A DNA stretch of 64,000 nt from CAINVV01 sp963663005 (GCA_963663005.2 CAXXHH010000014.1:496001-560000), one strand, 5' to 3'; shown: positions 43,074-53,430, counted from the stretch's first letter. The notes: generated by a model not told the origin, from the letters alone. Program-made: numbers and translations.

Positions 43074-44669
43074 GTGAACAAGCGGTTAATTACAGGATTG
43101 ATTTTGTTAATGGGGATCTCACTGCTCGGAATCATTGCAGTGCAGGTCTACTGGTTTAGTAATTCTGTAAGTGTAAGGAATGAGCTTTTCGACCGATCAG
43201 TGAATGAGGGTATGAACAAGGCAGTCCGGCGACTGGAGACCGGTCATGATCTCAAAGTGATCCGTAATATTTCAGGCAAAAACTACACCTGGTGGGATGG
43301 CAAAGGTTCTATACCGCCTCCACCACCTCCGCCACCTCCTACTTATGAAGATCTGAACGTGGTTATCAAGCGTGATACTGTTCGCCATACGATAAGTGTA
43401 ACGACTTCAAATTCGCGCCAACTCAAACTGGAGAATAGGGCAGCTAAAAAAGATTCAGGAAAAAGCAAAAAGAAAGAATCTGCCCGGATTCTGACAGAAG
43501 ATATATTTAGTACGCTTGACGACTCCCTGGTTCAATTGAATTTGGCTCATGTTGGTCCTGAAGTAGAAAAAAAGATTCAGCGGCTCAGTAATCTGAACAA
43601 GCAGATCCAGATAGAGTACCGGGGTTGGGAGACTGGTCGTCATATCGACGAAGTTCAGTTAAGGAAGTACCTGAAGGAGGAGCTTCTGGACAAAGCCATC
43701 CCGATCGATTTCGAAATAAATATTTCCAATGGAGATAGTATCCCAGAGAAAATAAAAATGGTATCCGACCATAGGAGATGGTACAAGGTGAACCTTTTCC
43801 CCGATGATATTTTCAGGAAAAACCTGGAATTGGCCGTATATTTCCCCGACAGGAATCAGTTTATTGGGCGAACCACCAGCTTTCTCATGGGCCTCTCCGT
43901 TATCTTTACGCTTGTGATCTTCCTGACATTTTCGTTGAGTATTTTTCTGATCCTCAGACAGAAGAAAATTTCCGAAATGAAGTCGGATTTCATCAACAAT
44001 ATGACCCATGAATTTAAGACGCCGATTGCCACAATCTCAATAGCGGCAGACTCTATATCGAACGACAAGGTCATCAATGAGGAGGAAAAGGTCAGGTTCT
44101 TTGCAGGAATGATCAAAAAAGAGAACATACGAATGAACGAGCAGGTCGAGCGGATTTTACAGATTGCGCGCCTGGACAGGAAAGAATTTGAGTTTAACTT
44201 CCAGGCTACTGACGTGCATCTGTTAATCCAGGAGGCCGTGAACGGGATTAGGCTTCAATTGGAACAAAGGGGCGGCACTATCGAAACGACGCTGGAGGCG
44301 ATGAATCCGGTGGTGACAACAGACCCCTGCCACTTTACGAATCTGGTGTATAATCTGTTGGACAACGCAATCAAGTACTCTACGCAGAATCCGGTCGTCA
44401 AAATAAAAACGACCAATAGTCCAAAAGGGATATTCCTGACAGTTGAAGATAACGGAATGGGCATGACAAAAGCTGTCCAGGCCCGGATTTTTGATAAGTT
44501 TTACCGATTACCTTCCGGAAATGTTCACAACATCAAAGGGTTTGGACTCGGATTGAGTTACGTTAAGGCGATATTGGATGCGAATAACGGAACTATCAAA
44601 GTTCATAGCGAACCAGGCAAAGGTAGTCGGTTTGTAGTATTTATCCCATTTCTAATCAACCGGCGATGA
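43074..44669 (+). CDS. Membrane sensor histidine kinase with polyproline periplasmic segment
   Basis: A 531-residue kinase starting at GTG (43074). TM1 (about 5-27), a periplasmic region (about 28-268) with nine prolines at residues 81-89 followed by TYEDLNVVIKRD, TM2 (about 270-295), HisKA with NNMTHEFKTPIAT and HATPase (EDNGMGMTKAV, FGLGLSYVKAIL). This layout is typical of Bacteroidota envelope-sensing kinases. The stop overlaps the regulator start by 4 bases (ATGA). The divergent neighbour also has nine prolines; the two runs use different proline codons, so this is not a simple copied DNA segment. Confidence 0.92.
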   Translation: MNKRLITGLILLMGISLLGIIAVQVYWFSNSVSVRNELFDRSVNEGMNKAVRRLETGHDLKVIRNISGKNYTWWDGKGSIPPPPPPPPPTYEDLNVVIKRDTVRHTISVTTSNSRQLKLENRAAKKDSGKSKKKESARILTEDIFSTLDDSLVQLNLAHVGPEVEKKIQRLSNLNKQIQIEYRGWETGRHIDEVQLRKYLKEELLDKAIPIDFEINISNGDSIPEKIKMVSDHRRWYKVNLFPDDIFRKNLELAVYFPDRNQFIGRTTSFLMGLSVIFTLVIFLTFSLSIFLILRQKKISEMKSDFINNMTHEFKTPIATISIAADSISNDKVINEEEKVRFFAGMIKKENIRMNEQVERILQIARLDRKEFEFNFQATDVHLLIQEAVNGIRLQLEQRGGTIETTLEAMNPVVTTDPCHFTNLVYNLLDNAIKYSTQNPVVKIKTTNSPKGIFLTVEDNGMGMTKAVQARIFDKFYRLPSGNVHNIKGFGLGLSYVKAILDANNGTIKVHSEPGKGSRFVVFIPFLINRR

Positions 44670-45358
44670 GCAACAAGAAATCACTCTTTTTCGTTGAAGA
44701 CGATCTTAGCTTCGGTGCTGTGCTGAAATCCTATCTTGAAATTTGTAATTATTCCATAACCTGGCTCAGCGACGGCAAATATGCGGCGAGTGCTTTCAGG
44801 GAAGGATCATATGATCTTTGCCTTCTGGATGTTATGCTCCCCAATGTAGACGGGTTTTCAATTGGAAGAGAGATTCGGTCTGTTGATCCGAAGATTCCGA
44901 TTATCTATCTTACGGCGAAGTCTTTGAAGGAAGATATAATCACCGGGTATAAAGTCGGTGCAGACGATTATATTATCAAACCTTTCGATGCGGATGTTCT
45001 CGTATACAAAATTGCGGTGCTTCTTAAAAGAGCCGAAGGGGATTCGGGAAATTCCGGCCACCTGTTTACCATTGGAAAATACATCTTCGATTCAAAATTA
45101 CGGGAGGTAAGTCTTGATGGAACCAGGCAATTGCTTAGTCCGAAGGAGTCGGCGCTTCTCCTTCTCTTGTGTGAGCATAGAAACGAATTATTACCGCGGG
45201 AAGTTGCACTTAAGAAGATTTGGGGGGATGATGGCTATTTTACCACCCGAAGTATGGATGTTTTCATCACCAAGTTACGCAAGTTTTTCAAGGATGATCC
45301 TTCCATTGAGATCCGCAACATCCATGGTAGTGGATTTATCATGACCCAGGATAACTGA
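44666..45358 (+). CDS. OmpR-family response regulator
   Basis: A 230-residue regulator: receiver (1-120, acceptor Asp55 in CLLDVMLPNVDG, then KPFDADVL) and a winged-helix DNA-binding domain (about 130-228, LSPKESALLLLLCEH, REVALKKIWGDDGYFTTRSMDVFI). It is translationally coupled to the kinase gene. Probable targets include the divergent polyproline-protein gene in the shared spacer. It ends 1 base before the stop of the convergent cheB. Confidence 0.95.
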   Translation: MSNKKSLFFVEDDLSFGAVLKSYLEICNYSITWLSDGKYAASAFREGSYDLCLLDVMLPNVDGFSIGREIRSVDPKIPIIYLTAKSLKEDIITGYKVGADDYIIKPFDADVLVYKIAVLLKRAEGDSGNSGHLFTIGKYIFDSKLREVSLDGTRQLLSPKESALLLLLCEHRNELLPREVALKKIWGDDGYFTTRSMDVFITKLRKFFKDDPSIEIRNIHGSGFIMTQDN

Positions 45359-45359
45359 A

Positions 45360-46412
45360 CTACCTCTTCTTTTCAATTTCGACCAGAAATTTCCCAATTT
45401 CTTCGGCGCTTAGTACATATTTTGCGGCGCCCAGTTCAACGGCTACGCCAGGCATCCCGAAGATCAGGGCACTGTCTTTGCTTTGAGCTATCGTTTCGGC
45501 ACCTGCGTCCCGCATCAATTTTAGTTCTTTGGCGCCATCACTCCCCATTCCGGTAAGAATGATCCCCAGCGCTTTACTCCCATACTCTTTGGCCGCACTG
45601 CGAAAGAGGTAGGCAACGGAAGGACAGAGTCCATTCTTTTCAGTATTTTTTTCCATTTTGACGTGTCCGCGCTTCGTCACACCCATGAAATGTCCGTCCG
45701 GGGCAAAATAGATCGCACCCGGAAGAAGCCGTTCACTCTCGCCAGCGATGCGAACCGGGATTTTAAGACTCTTTCCTAGCCAGGTTACCAATCCAGGGAG
45801 AAAACCCTGGGCAATGTGCTGCACGATAACAATTGGCACCGGAAACTGATCCGTAATTTCAGCGAGAACGACCTGCAGAGTCTGCGGCCCGCCCGAGGAA
45901 ACCCCAATAACAACAAGTTCCGGTATGGAGTGCCTATTAACAGATTGCTTAAATTTCGGATGCTCTGGGGCCTGAATAACTTTTGCCGCACTCTTTACTT
46001 TTCGTTTAACAACGGAAATTTCGGCCATTAGCTTGACCAAAGTGACCAGCTTTTGGCCTTGTTCCTCAGCCAGTGGGTGACTCAGACCTACCGGCTTTCC
46101 GATTACAGATAATGCCCCTGCGGCAAGCGCCTCAATTGAAAAGGCTATTTGGTTGGCATTCCGGCTGGCTGTGACAATAATAATGGGAATTGGATTAGAA
46201 GACATTATGATCTTTGTAGCCTCCAATCCATTCATAATGGGCATGTCAACATCCATGGTAATTACATCCGGCTTCATCTTTTCGATGAAATCAATGGCTG
46301 CTTTACCATTACTAACATTTCCAATCACCTGAATCTGTGGATCCTTGCTGAGAATGTAGTAAAGATATTCACTCACCACTCTGGAATCTTCGACGATAAG
46401 GACTGTTATCAT
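45360..46412 (-). CDS. cheB: CheB-type methylesterase
   Basis: A 350-residue protein: receiver (1-120, acceptor Asp54 in ITMDVDMPIMNG), Gln/Lys linker, and CheB catalytic domain with GVSSGGPQTL (Ser), QHIAQGFLPGL (His) and GMGSDGAKEL (Asp). It removes methyl groups from, or deamidates, the receptor of the cluster. Its ATG overlaps the cheA stop by 4 bases. Last gene of the seven-gene chemosensory operon; by position it corresponds to WspF. Confidence 0.93.
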   Translation of the reverse strand: MITVLIVEDSRVVSEYLYYILSKDPQIQVIGNVSNGKAAIDFIEKMKPDVITMDVDMPIMNGLEATKIIMSSNPIPIIIVTASRNANQIAFSIEALAAGALSVIGKPVGLSHPLAEEQGQKLVTLVKLMAEISVVKRKVKSAAKVIQAPEHPKFKQSVNRHSIPELVVIGVSSGGPQTLQVVLAEITDQFPVPIVIVQHIAQGFLPGLVTWLGKSLKIPVRIAGESERLLPGAIYFAPDGHFMGVTKRGHVKMEKNTEKNGLCPSVAYLFRSAAKEYGSKALGIILTGMGSDGAKELKLMRDAGAETIAQSKDSALIFGMPGVAVELGAAKYVLSAEEIGKFLVEIEKKR

Positions 46413-48730
46413 TTTCCAATTAGTTTTTCAATGACCTCCAGCAGATTGCTCTGATCAAAATTGCTCTTCACAATGTAAGCGTTTGCACCAACTTCCAAAC
46501 CACGTTCGCGGTCTTCCCTCTTGGAAAGTGATGTCACCAAAACGATAGGAATACCAGACAGCGCGCTGTCCGAACGAATTTTAGCCGTCATATCCAATCC
46601 GTTCATTCTGGGCATATCCACATCCGAGACAACCAGATCAACAGGATTGACTTTCAGCGACGTATAGCCGTCAATTCCATCCACAGCAGTATAAACTCTG
46701 TATCCGGATGATTCCAAAATATTCTTCAGCAACATTCTGGAGGTTATGGAATCCTCCACAACCAAAACGGAAAGATCGGGATGGACAGGATTAATAGCTC
46801 TTTCAGCAACGCCCGGATGACCTTCCCTCATCGCTGATTTTAAAAGGTCTGCAACATTCAGTATCGGCACGACCTTGCCTGAGCCGAGAACCGTGGCTCC
46901 TGCAATATTACGCACCCTTTTTAGCTGCCGGTTAAATTTTTTCACCAGAACCATTTCCTCATCCACAATTTCATCCACAGCAAAACCCATACGATTTTCG
47001 ATGGAACCCATCACCAGTACCACAAAATTGGCACTCTCATTCTCTTTGTTCGGAATTTCCAGCAAATCGGACAGGTAGACCAACGGTATTATTCTGTCCT
47101 CGTATTTGATGCTTGCCTTCCTTCCAATGGTTTTGTATTCGGATTTGTTGAGTCTCAAAACACGATCTACCTTCGTTGTCGGTACTATAAATTCCCTCTC
47201 ACCAGTTCTGATCTGGATTCCTCTCACCGTAACCAGCGACAATGGAACTTCAATCCCGAATTCTGTCCCTTTGCCCTTTTGCGACTTGACGGTCATAGAA
47301 CCTCCCATCTGATTGATTTTCTCTCTCACGATGGTTAAACCCAGTCCCCGTCCTGAAAGTTCAGTGATCATATCGCTGGTCGTTACACCAGAATTGAACA
47401 AAAAGTCTATTAATATTTGTTCTTCCGTTTCCTCAACCTCTGAGGCCGATAGATTGAGATACTTCGCATATTTCTGCCGGACTTTAAAAAAATCAATACC
47501 TGCACCGTCGTCAGAAAAAGTGATTACGGCGCGGTTATTTTCGAAGCGATCGACTCCAATAAGGATGGTGCCCGTCTCCGGCTTATTGGTTAATTGTCTG
47601 ATTTTGGGGCTCTCAATGCCGTGGTCAATGCAGTTTCTAAGGAGATGCATCAGCGGAATCCTGAGTTCTTCAAGAATTCGTCTGTCAATTTCCATGCTAC
47701 CACCTTTTACTTCGACTATCACATCTTTCCCAATATTGTGAGAAATGTCGCGGGCGGCTTTGGGAAAGACGTCCAAAATAGTTGAGAAAGGCATCGAGAT
47801 AATTTCTTTTACCTCATCGAGCAGCGATTCAATTTTGATCCTGGAGTTATGAGTTTCCTCAAGCGTCAATTTTCGGATTCCTGCCAAATCCGACCCGAGC
47901 AATCTGAAATATGAAGTAGCAGATTCAACAAATTGGACTACTCGGTTCACATCAGCAATGGCAAAGGATAAAGTTTTTTGATCCTTTGAGTGTTCTGCGC
48001 GCTGCTTCCATCCCATGAGAACAGAAGCCGCTTCAGAAGTAGTATGTGTCCAGGAATCCAGTCCCCTGGATGTTTCATTCAATTTGTCATTCAGGTGAAC
48101 GAAAGTCTGCTTTAAGGTCAGCATATCCTCAACCTGATTGAACAGATTGTCTAATTTTTCGATCGAAATTCTGACGGTCGGATCCGCTGCCCCAACAATT
48201 GGTTTTGCCCCGGCTACAGGGGTTTCTTTCTTCGGAGGCACCATAGAATCCTGAGCCGGTTCTGTTAAGTCCGAATTTCTCTCAACAGATTGCTTTTCCA
48301 CAGGATCGGGATCCTTTGGGGCACTTTTATAGAAATCGCTGAGTGCGGACAGAATTTCGGCAACCCGGCGACCGACTATTTCGCCTGGGTTGTCGGGCGG
48401 CTCATTCAAAAGATCCTTGATTAAATCGACCGCAGAATGAAAAACGTCGAACAGGCCGGATGCCATCGCGATCCGGTTACCTTTAATATCCGAGAAAACG
48501 CTTTCCAGGGATTGGCAGATAGATTCGATCTCCATGAAATTCACCGCCCGGGCAGCGCCTTTCAAACTATGTGCTTCCCGAAAAACGGCTTCGATCAATT
48601 CACTTTTCAGCGCATCATCTGGCCTCTTTTCCAGTCCGATGAGGTTAGAAGTGATTTTCGAAATTCCCTCTGTAGCCTCTATTTTGAAAGTTGCCCGCAA
48701 TTTTTGAAGGAACTCTTCCCGGCTCGTCAT
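46409..48730 (-). CDS. cheA: CheA-type hybrid kinase with receiver
   Basis: A 773-residue protein: Hpt domain (about 1-105, phospho-acceptor His54 in REAHSLKGAARA), acidic/Lys linker (about 130-180), P3 dimerisation helices (about 190-320), HATPase (LLRNCIDHGIESP, SDDGAGIDFFKVR, GRGLGLTIVREK), CheW-like domain (about 490-620) and C-terminal receiver (about 645-773, VSDVDMPRMNG). No P2 docking domain was seen. The receiver makes it WspE-like. It phosphorylates CheB and probably other receivers. It overlaps the receptor gene by 1 base. Confidence 0.93.
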   Translation of the reverse strand: MTSREEFLQKLRATFKIEATEGISKITSNLIGLEKRPDDALKSELIEAVFREAHSLKGAARAVNFMEIESICQSLESVFSDIKGNRIAMASGLFDVFHSAVDLIKDLLNEPPDNPGEIVGRRVAEILSALSDFYKSAPKDPDPVEKQSVERNSDLTEPAQDSMVPPKKETPVAGAKPIVGAADPTVRISIEKLDNLFNQVEDMLTLKQTFVHLNDKLNETSRGLDSWTHTTSEAASVLMGWKQRAEHSKDQKTLSFAIADVNRVVQFVESATSYFRLLGSDLAGIRKLTLEETHNSRIKIESLLDEVKEIISMPFSTILDVFPKAARDISHNIGKDVIVEVKGGSMEIDRRILEELRIPLMHLLRNCIDHGIESPKIRQLTNKPETGTILIGVDRFENNRAVITFSDDGAGIDFFKVRQKYAKYLNLSASEVEETEEQILIDFLFNSGVTTSDMITELSGRGLGLTIVREKINQMGGSMTVKSQKGKGTEFGIEVPLSLVTVRGIQIRTGEREFIVPTTKVDRVLRLNKSEYKTIGRKASIKYEDRIIPLVYLSDLLEIPNKENESANFVVLVMGSIENRMGFAVDEIVDEEMVLVKKFNRQLKRVRNIAGATVLGSGKVVPILNVADLLKSAMREGHPGVAERAINPVHPDLSVLVVEDSITSRMLLKNILESSGYRVYTAVDGIDGYTSLKVNPVDLVVSDVDMPRMNGLDMTAKIRSDSALSGIPIVLVTSLSKREDRERGLEVGANAYIVKSNFDQSNLLEVIEKLIGK

Positions 48731-50829
48731 TATCCTAGTTTATATAGTTTCATCAGTTCGTCCAGCTTTTGGCCGACTTTTTGAAGATCATTGACAGAAT
48801 CAACAGATTGTTGCGTGCTTATAACGGCTTGCATGCTTGCTTCCCTGATATTTTCCATGGCTGTAACAACCTGATCCATACCTTCGAGCTGCTGCTGACT
48901 GGAGGCTGCAATCTGAATGGCAGCATTCGATGCCTCCATAACACTCTCGGTAAGCGATCTGATTGCATCGCCGGAAAGATGGGTAAGTCTCAAGCCTTCA
49001 TCAACGGCTTTACCACCTTCTTCCGTTGCCATTACGGCCGAACTTATTGATTTTTGAATGTCCCGCAATATGTTACGCACCTGACCGGTTGCCTCTTTGG
49101 AGCGATTGGCCAATGTTTTAATCTCCTGTGCCACTACCGTGAAACCCTTGCCGTGCTCACCTGCTTTAGCCGCTTCGATAGCAGCATTTACAGACAACAG
49201 ATTGGATTGTTCGGCCAACTCACTCACTGTTGCGGTGATCTCTCCAATTGTATGACTTTGCTCGCTTAGCCGAACGACCATAGCTGAAATCGCATTCATT
49301 TGCTGCCTGATCTTGTTCATCCCTTCAATTGTGTTGCCAATCGCCTTAGCACCATCTTTTGAGATCTCTGACATTCTTTCGGCATTATCCGACACCATCC
49401 TGGCCTTGTGATTGGATACGATGGCTGTCTGTTTTACCTCTTCCACGGTAGTGGTTGTCTCACTGACGGAGGTTGCGGTTTCGGCAGAACTTGATGCTAA
49501 CTGCGTCACAGAAGCCATTATTTCACTGGAAGATGACGACAAAACATTGATGCCATCACTGATATCCTTAAGCTGAAAACGCAGATTTGTGATCATGTTG
49601 GCGAAAGAAAATCCCATCGTGTCTTTGTTGGATAGCGGATTGGATTCGATCATCAAATTTCCTTCTGAAATTTCCTTGGCCAAATATGCTTTTTCATTCA
49701 GCGTCTCCTGAACCGTTTTAATTGAATTTGCCAGCTGACCAATTTCATCATTCAATCCGACTTCAATAGTTTGGTTCAGATCGCCTTTGGCCATCGCTTT
49801 TGCAATATCTGTCAGATAGATGATCGGTTTGGTGAAATATCTCGCGATAAAGAATGCGAAAATTGCGACAAGGATTATGACTGCGATTATCAGCATAAAC
49901 ATTCTGCTTCCCAATTTAACAACCGGGGAGTAGGCTTCTGACGAATCAAATTCGCAAACTAACAACCAGTTTGTATTGGCAATGGGAACTGCTTGCCCCA
50001 CAGTCATTATTCCCTGATAACCCACGTAAGGATCGGAAAATTTCTCAGACTTCAATTCTTGTAAAATAGCTTCTGGGATAGATCTCTTCAAAAATGTTCC
50101 TTCGACTAATCTGGAATTGGAAATGATCAAACCCTGGTTGTTTACCAGAAAGGTCTCACCTGAGGCTCCCATCCCCTCCTTGTTCATTACTATTTGATTT
50201 ATCCCGAGTCCGGCACCCCAGATATCACCCTTATTTATGGCGGCATCGGTTGCCTGATGTATCACCAAAACCCCAATTACTTCTGATTGTGAATTTGGAG
50301 CAAAAACCGGACAAGAATAGGCAATCACGGGGATATTGTCGTCCGGAGATATGTATGGTTCAGACACAAACGGTCGCTTTAATCCGACTTTAAAATACTC
50401 CATATCAGACCTGTTGGTACCCATGTCGTTCAGGACATTCCTGGTTGTAGCTATAACTTCTCCATTAAGGTCTAAAATTTTTGCCCTGTAAAAAACGTTA
50501 CTCTTAGCTTCCCATTGCGACATGGCTTCGTCAAGCTTTGCTCTGGACTTTTCTACATCAATCCCCTTTTTTATATTATTCAGATTTTCTCTGAACAGAC
50601 TTAGTGAACTTGCACTATTCACCACGTCGAGGCTTACAGTAACAAAGTTCTCAATGTGCTTTGCCCTGGAATTGGCCACAGATTGTATATTGGTCTCAAT
50701 GGCACTTTGCAGGGATGCCTTGGAGCTTGTATAACTTATAATCCCGATAATTGAGACCGGAATTATGGATACGATCAGAAATAATGCGACAAGCTTCGCA
50801 CTAATGCTTTTGGTTAATACGTTTTTCAT
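48730..50829 (-). CDS. Methyl-accepting chemoreceptor with double CACHE domain
   Basis: A 699-residue receptor: TM1 (about 12-32), dCACHE-type sensor (about 35-300, DLNGEVIATT, YISPDDNIPVIAYSCPVF, GASGETFLVNNQGLIIS), TM2 (about 308-330), HAMP (335-390) and the signalling domain with the hairpin ELAEQSNLLSVNAAIEAAKA followed by GEHGKGFTVVAQEIKTLA. dCACHE domains bind amino acids, amines or organic acids; the ligand is unknown. By position it corresponds to WspA. Confidence 0.93.
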   Translation of the reverse strand: MKNVLTKSISAKLVALFLIVSIIPVSIIGIISYTSSKASLQSAIETNIQSVANSRAKHIENFVTVSLDVVNSASSLSLFRENLNNIKKGIDVEKSRAKLDEAMSQWEAKSNVFYRAKILDLNGEVIATTRNVLNDMGTNRSDMEYFKVGLKRPFVSEPYISPDDNIPVIAYSCPVFAPNSQSEVIGVLVIHQATDAAINKGDIWGAGLGINQIVMNKEGMGASGETFLVNNQGLIISNSRLVEGTFLKRSIPEAILQELKSEKFSDPYVGYQGIMTVGQAVPIANTNWLLVCEFDSSEAYSPVVKLGSRMFMLIIAVIILVAIFAFFIARYFTKPIIYLTDIAKAMAKGDLNQTIEVGLNDEIGQLANSIKTVQETLNEKAYLAKEISEGNLMIESNPLSNKDTMGFSFANMITNLRFQLKDISDGINVLSSSSSEIMASVTQLASSSAETATSVSETTTTVEEVKQTAIVSNHKARMVSDNAERMSEISKDGAKAIGNTIEGMNKIRQQMNAISAMVVRLSEQSHTIGEITATVSELAEQSNLLSVNAAIEAAKAGEHGKGFTVVAQEIKTLANRSKEATGQVRNILRDIQKSISSAVMATEEGGKAVDEGLRLTHLSGDAIRSLTESVMEASNAAIQIAASSQQQLEGMDQVVTAMENIREASMQAVISTQQSVDSVNDLQKVGQKLDELMKLYKLG

Positions 50830-50869
50830 TTTCTTTCCTCCAATTTAATCTGTGGTTTTGTTATATCGG

Positions 50870-51427
50870 TTATACTTCTTCGTCTATTATGATTTTTTCA
50901 TCAGATAAGAATTTCTCCAGGTTAAAGACGATTGCGTGATCGATCGTCACACCAAGTAAATATTCCTTCTGTTTTGCTGATAGCGTGGAGATTGCAGGAA
51001 CTAGCTGATCTTTATAAACAGTCGTATTTTCTACTACGTCATCCACCAACAGGCCAACTTCTATTCCATTGTGTTCGACAACAATTACCCGGTTGAGATT
51101 TGTTATCCCTTTGTCGGGCAGATTGAGGAAATTTTTCAGGTTTATAACGGAAATGATCCTTCCCCTTACACTTATAATCCCCAGAATATAAAGGGGACAG
51201 CAAGGCAGAGGGGTAATTTCATTCAGGTAGATTACTTCCAATAAAAACCGGGTTTCGATCAGGTACAACTCATCAGACAACAGGAAGCCTAAGCAATTCA
51301 TCGAGACTCCGCTCTCACTGACCGGATCGGGGATCTTCGACAACAGCTCTGCCCGCTCTCTCAGCACCTTGAATTTCTGAGAAGCCTCATCGATCGGTTG
51401 AAATCCTGAATTTATCTTCTTTCTCAT
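50870..51427 (-). CDS. cheW: CheW-type coupling protein
   Basis: A 185-residue CheW with an N-terminal extension (about 1-40). GFLLSDELYLIETRFLLEVI, ILGIISVRGRIISVINL and VGLLVDDV are the family motifs. It links receptor and CheA. Lying between the cheR and receptor genes, it corresponds to WspB. Confidence 0.92.
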   Translation of the reverse strand: MRKKINSGFQPIDEASQKFKVLRERAELLSKIPDPVSESGVSMNCLGFLLSDELYLIETRFLLEVIYLNEITPLPCCPLYILGIISVRGRIISVINLKNFLNLPDKGITNLNRVIVVEHNGIEVGLLVDDVVENTTVYKDQLVPAISTLSAKQKEYLLGVTIDHAIVFNLEKFLSDEKIIIDEEV

Positions 51428-51436
51428 CGTTCCATT

Positions 51437-52960
51437 TTATTTTATCGCTTTAAGTATATGCCTGAAACGTTCTACCGTCAGTCCGTCGGAGTAAGGAAGG
51501 ATATCTTCCGGTTTGAGTTTCGACAAGCTTGAAATTGCATTCTTAAACGACTGCTTTCCCTGAGCCTGATCACCTTGCTTCAAGCTTAATGTTCCGAACA
51601 AAAAATGGGCTAAAATAAAGTCCGGATCAATGTATAATGCCTGCTTCAATGAAATGATAGCTTTGTCGTCGTTCCCCTGTTCCTGCATCACAGTGGCGAG
51701 CAGGTAGTACAAATTTGGATTAAGTTTGTCCAAGGCAATACCCCTTTCGCACAGAATCTCGGCTTCATGCAGTCTGCCCAGGTTGGCTTTAATTTTTGCG
51801 AGCAGCAACACAACCTGCATTTTTAAATCTTCAATCTTGTCGACCAAACTGGCAAGTATCGACTCAGCCTCCTCCAGAGCGCCTTTCCGAAAGAGAGCCT
51901 CGGCAATTTCTAATTCGATTTCGACCGACGGAATTTGTTCCGGGGCGATTTCCCCTGGCGGTAATCCGGCTTCCGTATTAATTGTTATAGCACTTGCAAT
52001 GAGTTTGCCCGTCACGCTACCGGGATCGTTATTCCCTCCGTCGACAGGCAGAATTGCCGCAGGTGTGACAGGGTAATCATTTGGCAGAAATTTTGATTTC
52101 TCATCTCTGTAGTGCAGATCCTTCTGATAAATAGTGAATCCGGAATAGCGAATTTTATTGAACTTTGAGGAGATCATCCCGGTCATTTCTACCGGACTAA
52201 CAACCAATATTCCGCCATCGGTGAGTGAGTTGTAAAACCGCTCGGTGACTTGCTTATTGCCCTCCTGCGAGAAATATATCAGTACGTTCCTGCAAAATAT
52301 TATATCGACGCCATCCGTTTTGCCAGCTACCGAAGGATATATATCTTCACCCAAATTGAGGGATGAAAAGGTAACCATTCTCTTTATCTCAGGCCTGATG
52401 TGAAACCTTTCGGAATCATCTCTGGTAAAGTATTTAAGGATAAATTCATCCGAATTAGTGCGGAAGGACCATCTCGAATATACTCCACGTTTGGCCTTTT
52501 CGAGAAACGCGTTGTTTATGTCTGTCGCTAGAATTGAAATTTTCCACCGATGAATGTCCGGAATCGATTGAATCAGCGCTATAGCCAGTGAATATGCCTC
52601 CTCACCGGTGGCACATCCCGCGCACCAAACCCGGAGAAATCTTTCAGATTCATACCTTTTGCGGATAAGGCCTGGCAGATAAATCTGTTCCAGAAAATCG
52701 AAACTCTTTCTTTCACGAAAAAAATAGGTCTCTCCTATCGTAAGATGACTGGCTAAATCCCCCAGCTGCTTCTTTGTCAAATCATTTTTTAGCAGCCAGT
52801 TCGCAAATTTTGTGCTGTCATCAAATCCGAAATCTGAAGCAGCATATCCTAACTTCCGTAACAATTCAACTTCCTGTTTTTCCGAATAGGACAACCCCAG
52901 CTTCGAGTGAAGATAATCCCGCAAAAGCGGAAAAATAGAAACCGGAGATTGGTCAATCAT
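51437..52960 (-). CDS. cheR: CheR methyltransferase with C-terminal TPR repeats
   Basis: A 507-residue protein: CheR N-domain and SAM methyltransferase (about 1-285, HLTIGETYFFRE, WCAGCATGEEAYSLAI, DIIFCRNVLIYFS), a linker, then tetratricopeptide repeats (about 340-470, LYYLLATVMQEQGNDDKAI, AHFLFGTLSLKQGDQAQ). A CheR with TPRs is the WspC layout. It methylates the receptor of this operon. The stop of the upstream cheW overlaps its start by 4 bases. Confidence 0.94.
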   Translation of the reverse strand: MIDQSPVSIFPLLRDYLHSKLGLSYSEKQEVELLRKLGYAASDFGFDDSTKFANWLLKNDLTKKQLGDLASHLTIGETYFFRERKSFDFLEQIYLPGLIRKRYESERFLRVWCAGCATGEEAYSLAIALIQSIPDIHRWKISILATDINNAFLEKAKRGVYSRWSFRTNSDEFILKYFTRDDSERFHIRPEIKRMVTFSSLNLGEDIYPSVAGKTDGVDIIFCRNVLIYFSQEGNKQVTERFYNSLTDGGILVVSPVEMTGMISSKFNKIRYSGFTIYQKDLHYRDEKSKFLPNDYPVTPAAILPVDGGNNDPGSVTGKLIASAITINTEAGLPPGEIAPEQIPSVEIELEIAEALFRKGALEEAESILASLVDKIEDLKMQVVLLLAKIKANLGRLHEAEILCERGIALDKLNPNLYYLLATVMQEQGNDDKAIISLKQALYIDPDFILAHFLFGTLSLKQGDQAQGKQSFKNAISSLSKLKPEDILPYSDGLTVERFRHILKAIK

Positions 52961-53430
52961 TTTTCGTTGCTTTTATGCTTCTCAATTTCAGCAGTTAGTC
53001 TGGAAATTTGTTCGGCAGTTAAGAATTTATCCAAATCATGAATCAGCACCATCCCATTCCTTAGTCTGAACAGTCCCTGTACAAAATTTGATTCGAGCAG
53101 AATATTTTTGGTTTCTTCGATCTGATCATCATCCAGCGTCACCACTTCATCAACTGCATCAACCCAAAGCGCCATTTTGATTTTGGTTGAGTTGGCAATG
53201 ATAAAATGATCCGATAATTCAATTTCGCGCTCCGGCAGATTGAAAAGATTACGAATGTTGACAACCGGCAGAAATTCCCCGTGCAAGTTGATAATCCCGT
53301 GAATATGATCGGGAGCTATCTCCAGCGGATGTATTTCAACACTATGAATGACGCGTTCAATGCTGGAAAGAAAAAGTGCAAACTGCATCCCATCCAGATG
53401 GAAAACGACTAACTTCTCCTGCCTGTTCAT
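52957..53430 (-). CDS. cheW: Second CheW-type coupling protein
   Basis: A 157-residue CheW (VVFHLDGMQFALFLSSIERV, IHGIINLHGEFLPVVNI, MALWVDAVDEV). Two CheW proteins in one cluster, one on each side of cheR, is the Wsp arrangement, where they correspond to WspD and WspB. It differs clearly from the other CheW and so is not a recent duplicate. Confidence 0.92.
   Translation of the reverse strand: MNRQEKLVVFHLDGMQFALFLSSIERVIHSVEIHPLEIAPDHIHGIINLHGEFLPVVNIRNLFNLPEREIELSDHFIIANSTKIKMALWVDAVDEVVTLDDDQIEETKNILLESNFVQGLFRLRNGMVLIHDLDKFLTAEQISRLTAEIEKHKSNEK

Noticed and set aside
42276..43340. The proline runs as a copied low-complexity DNA segment.
   Set aside because: The two runs use different orders of proline codons and sit on opposite strands, so they are not a recent copy.
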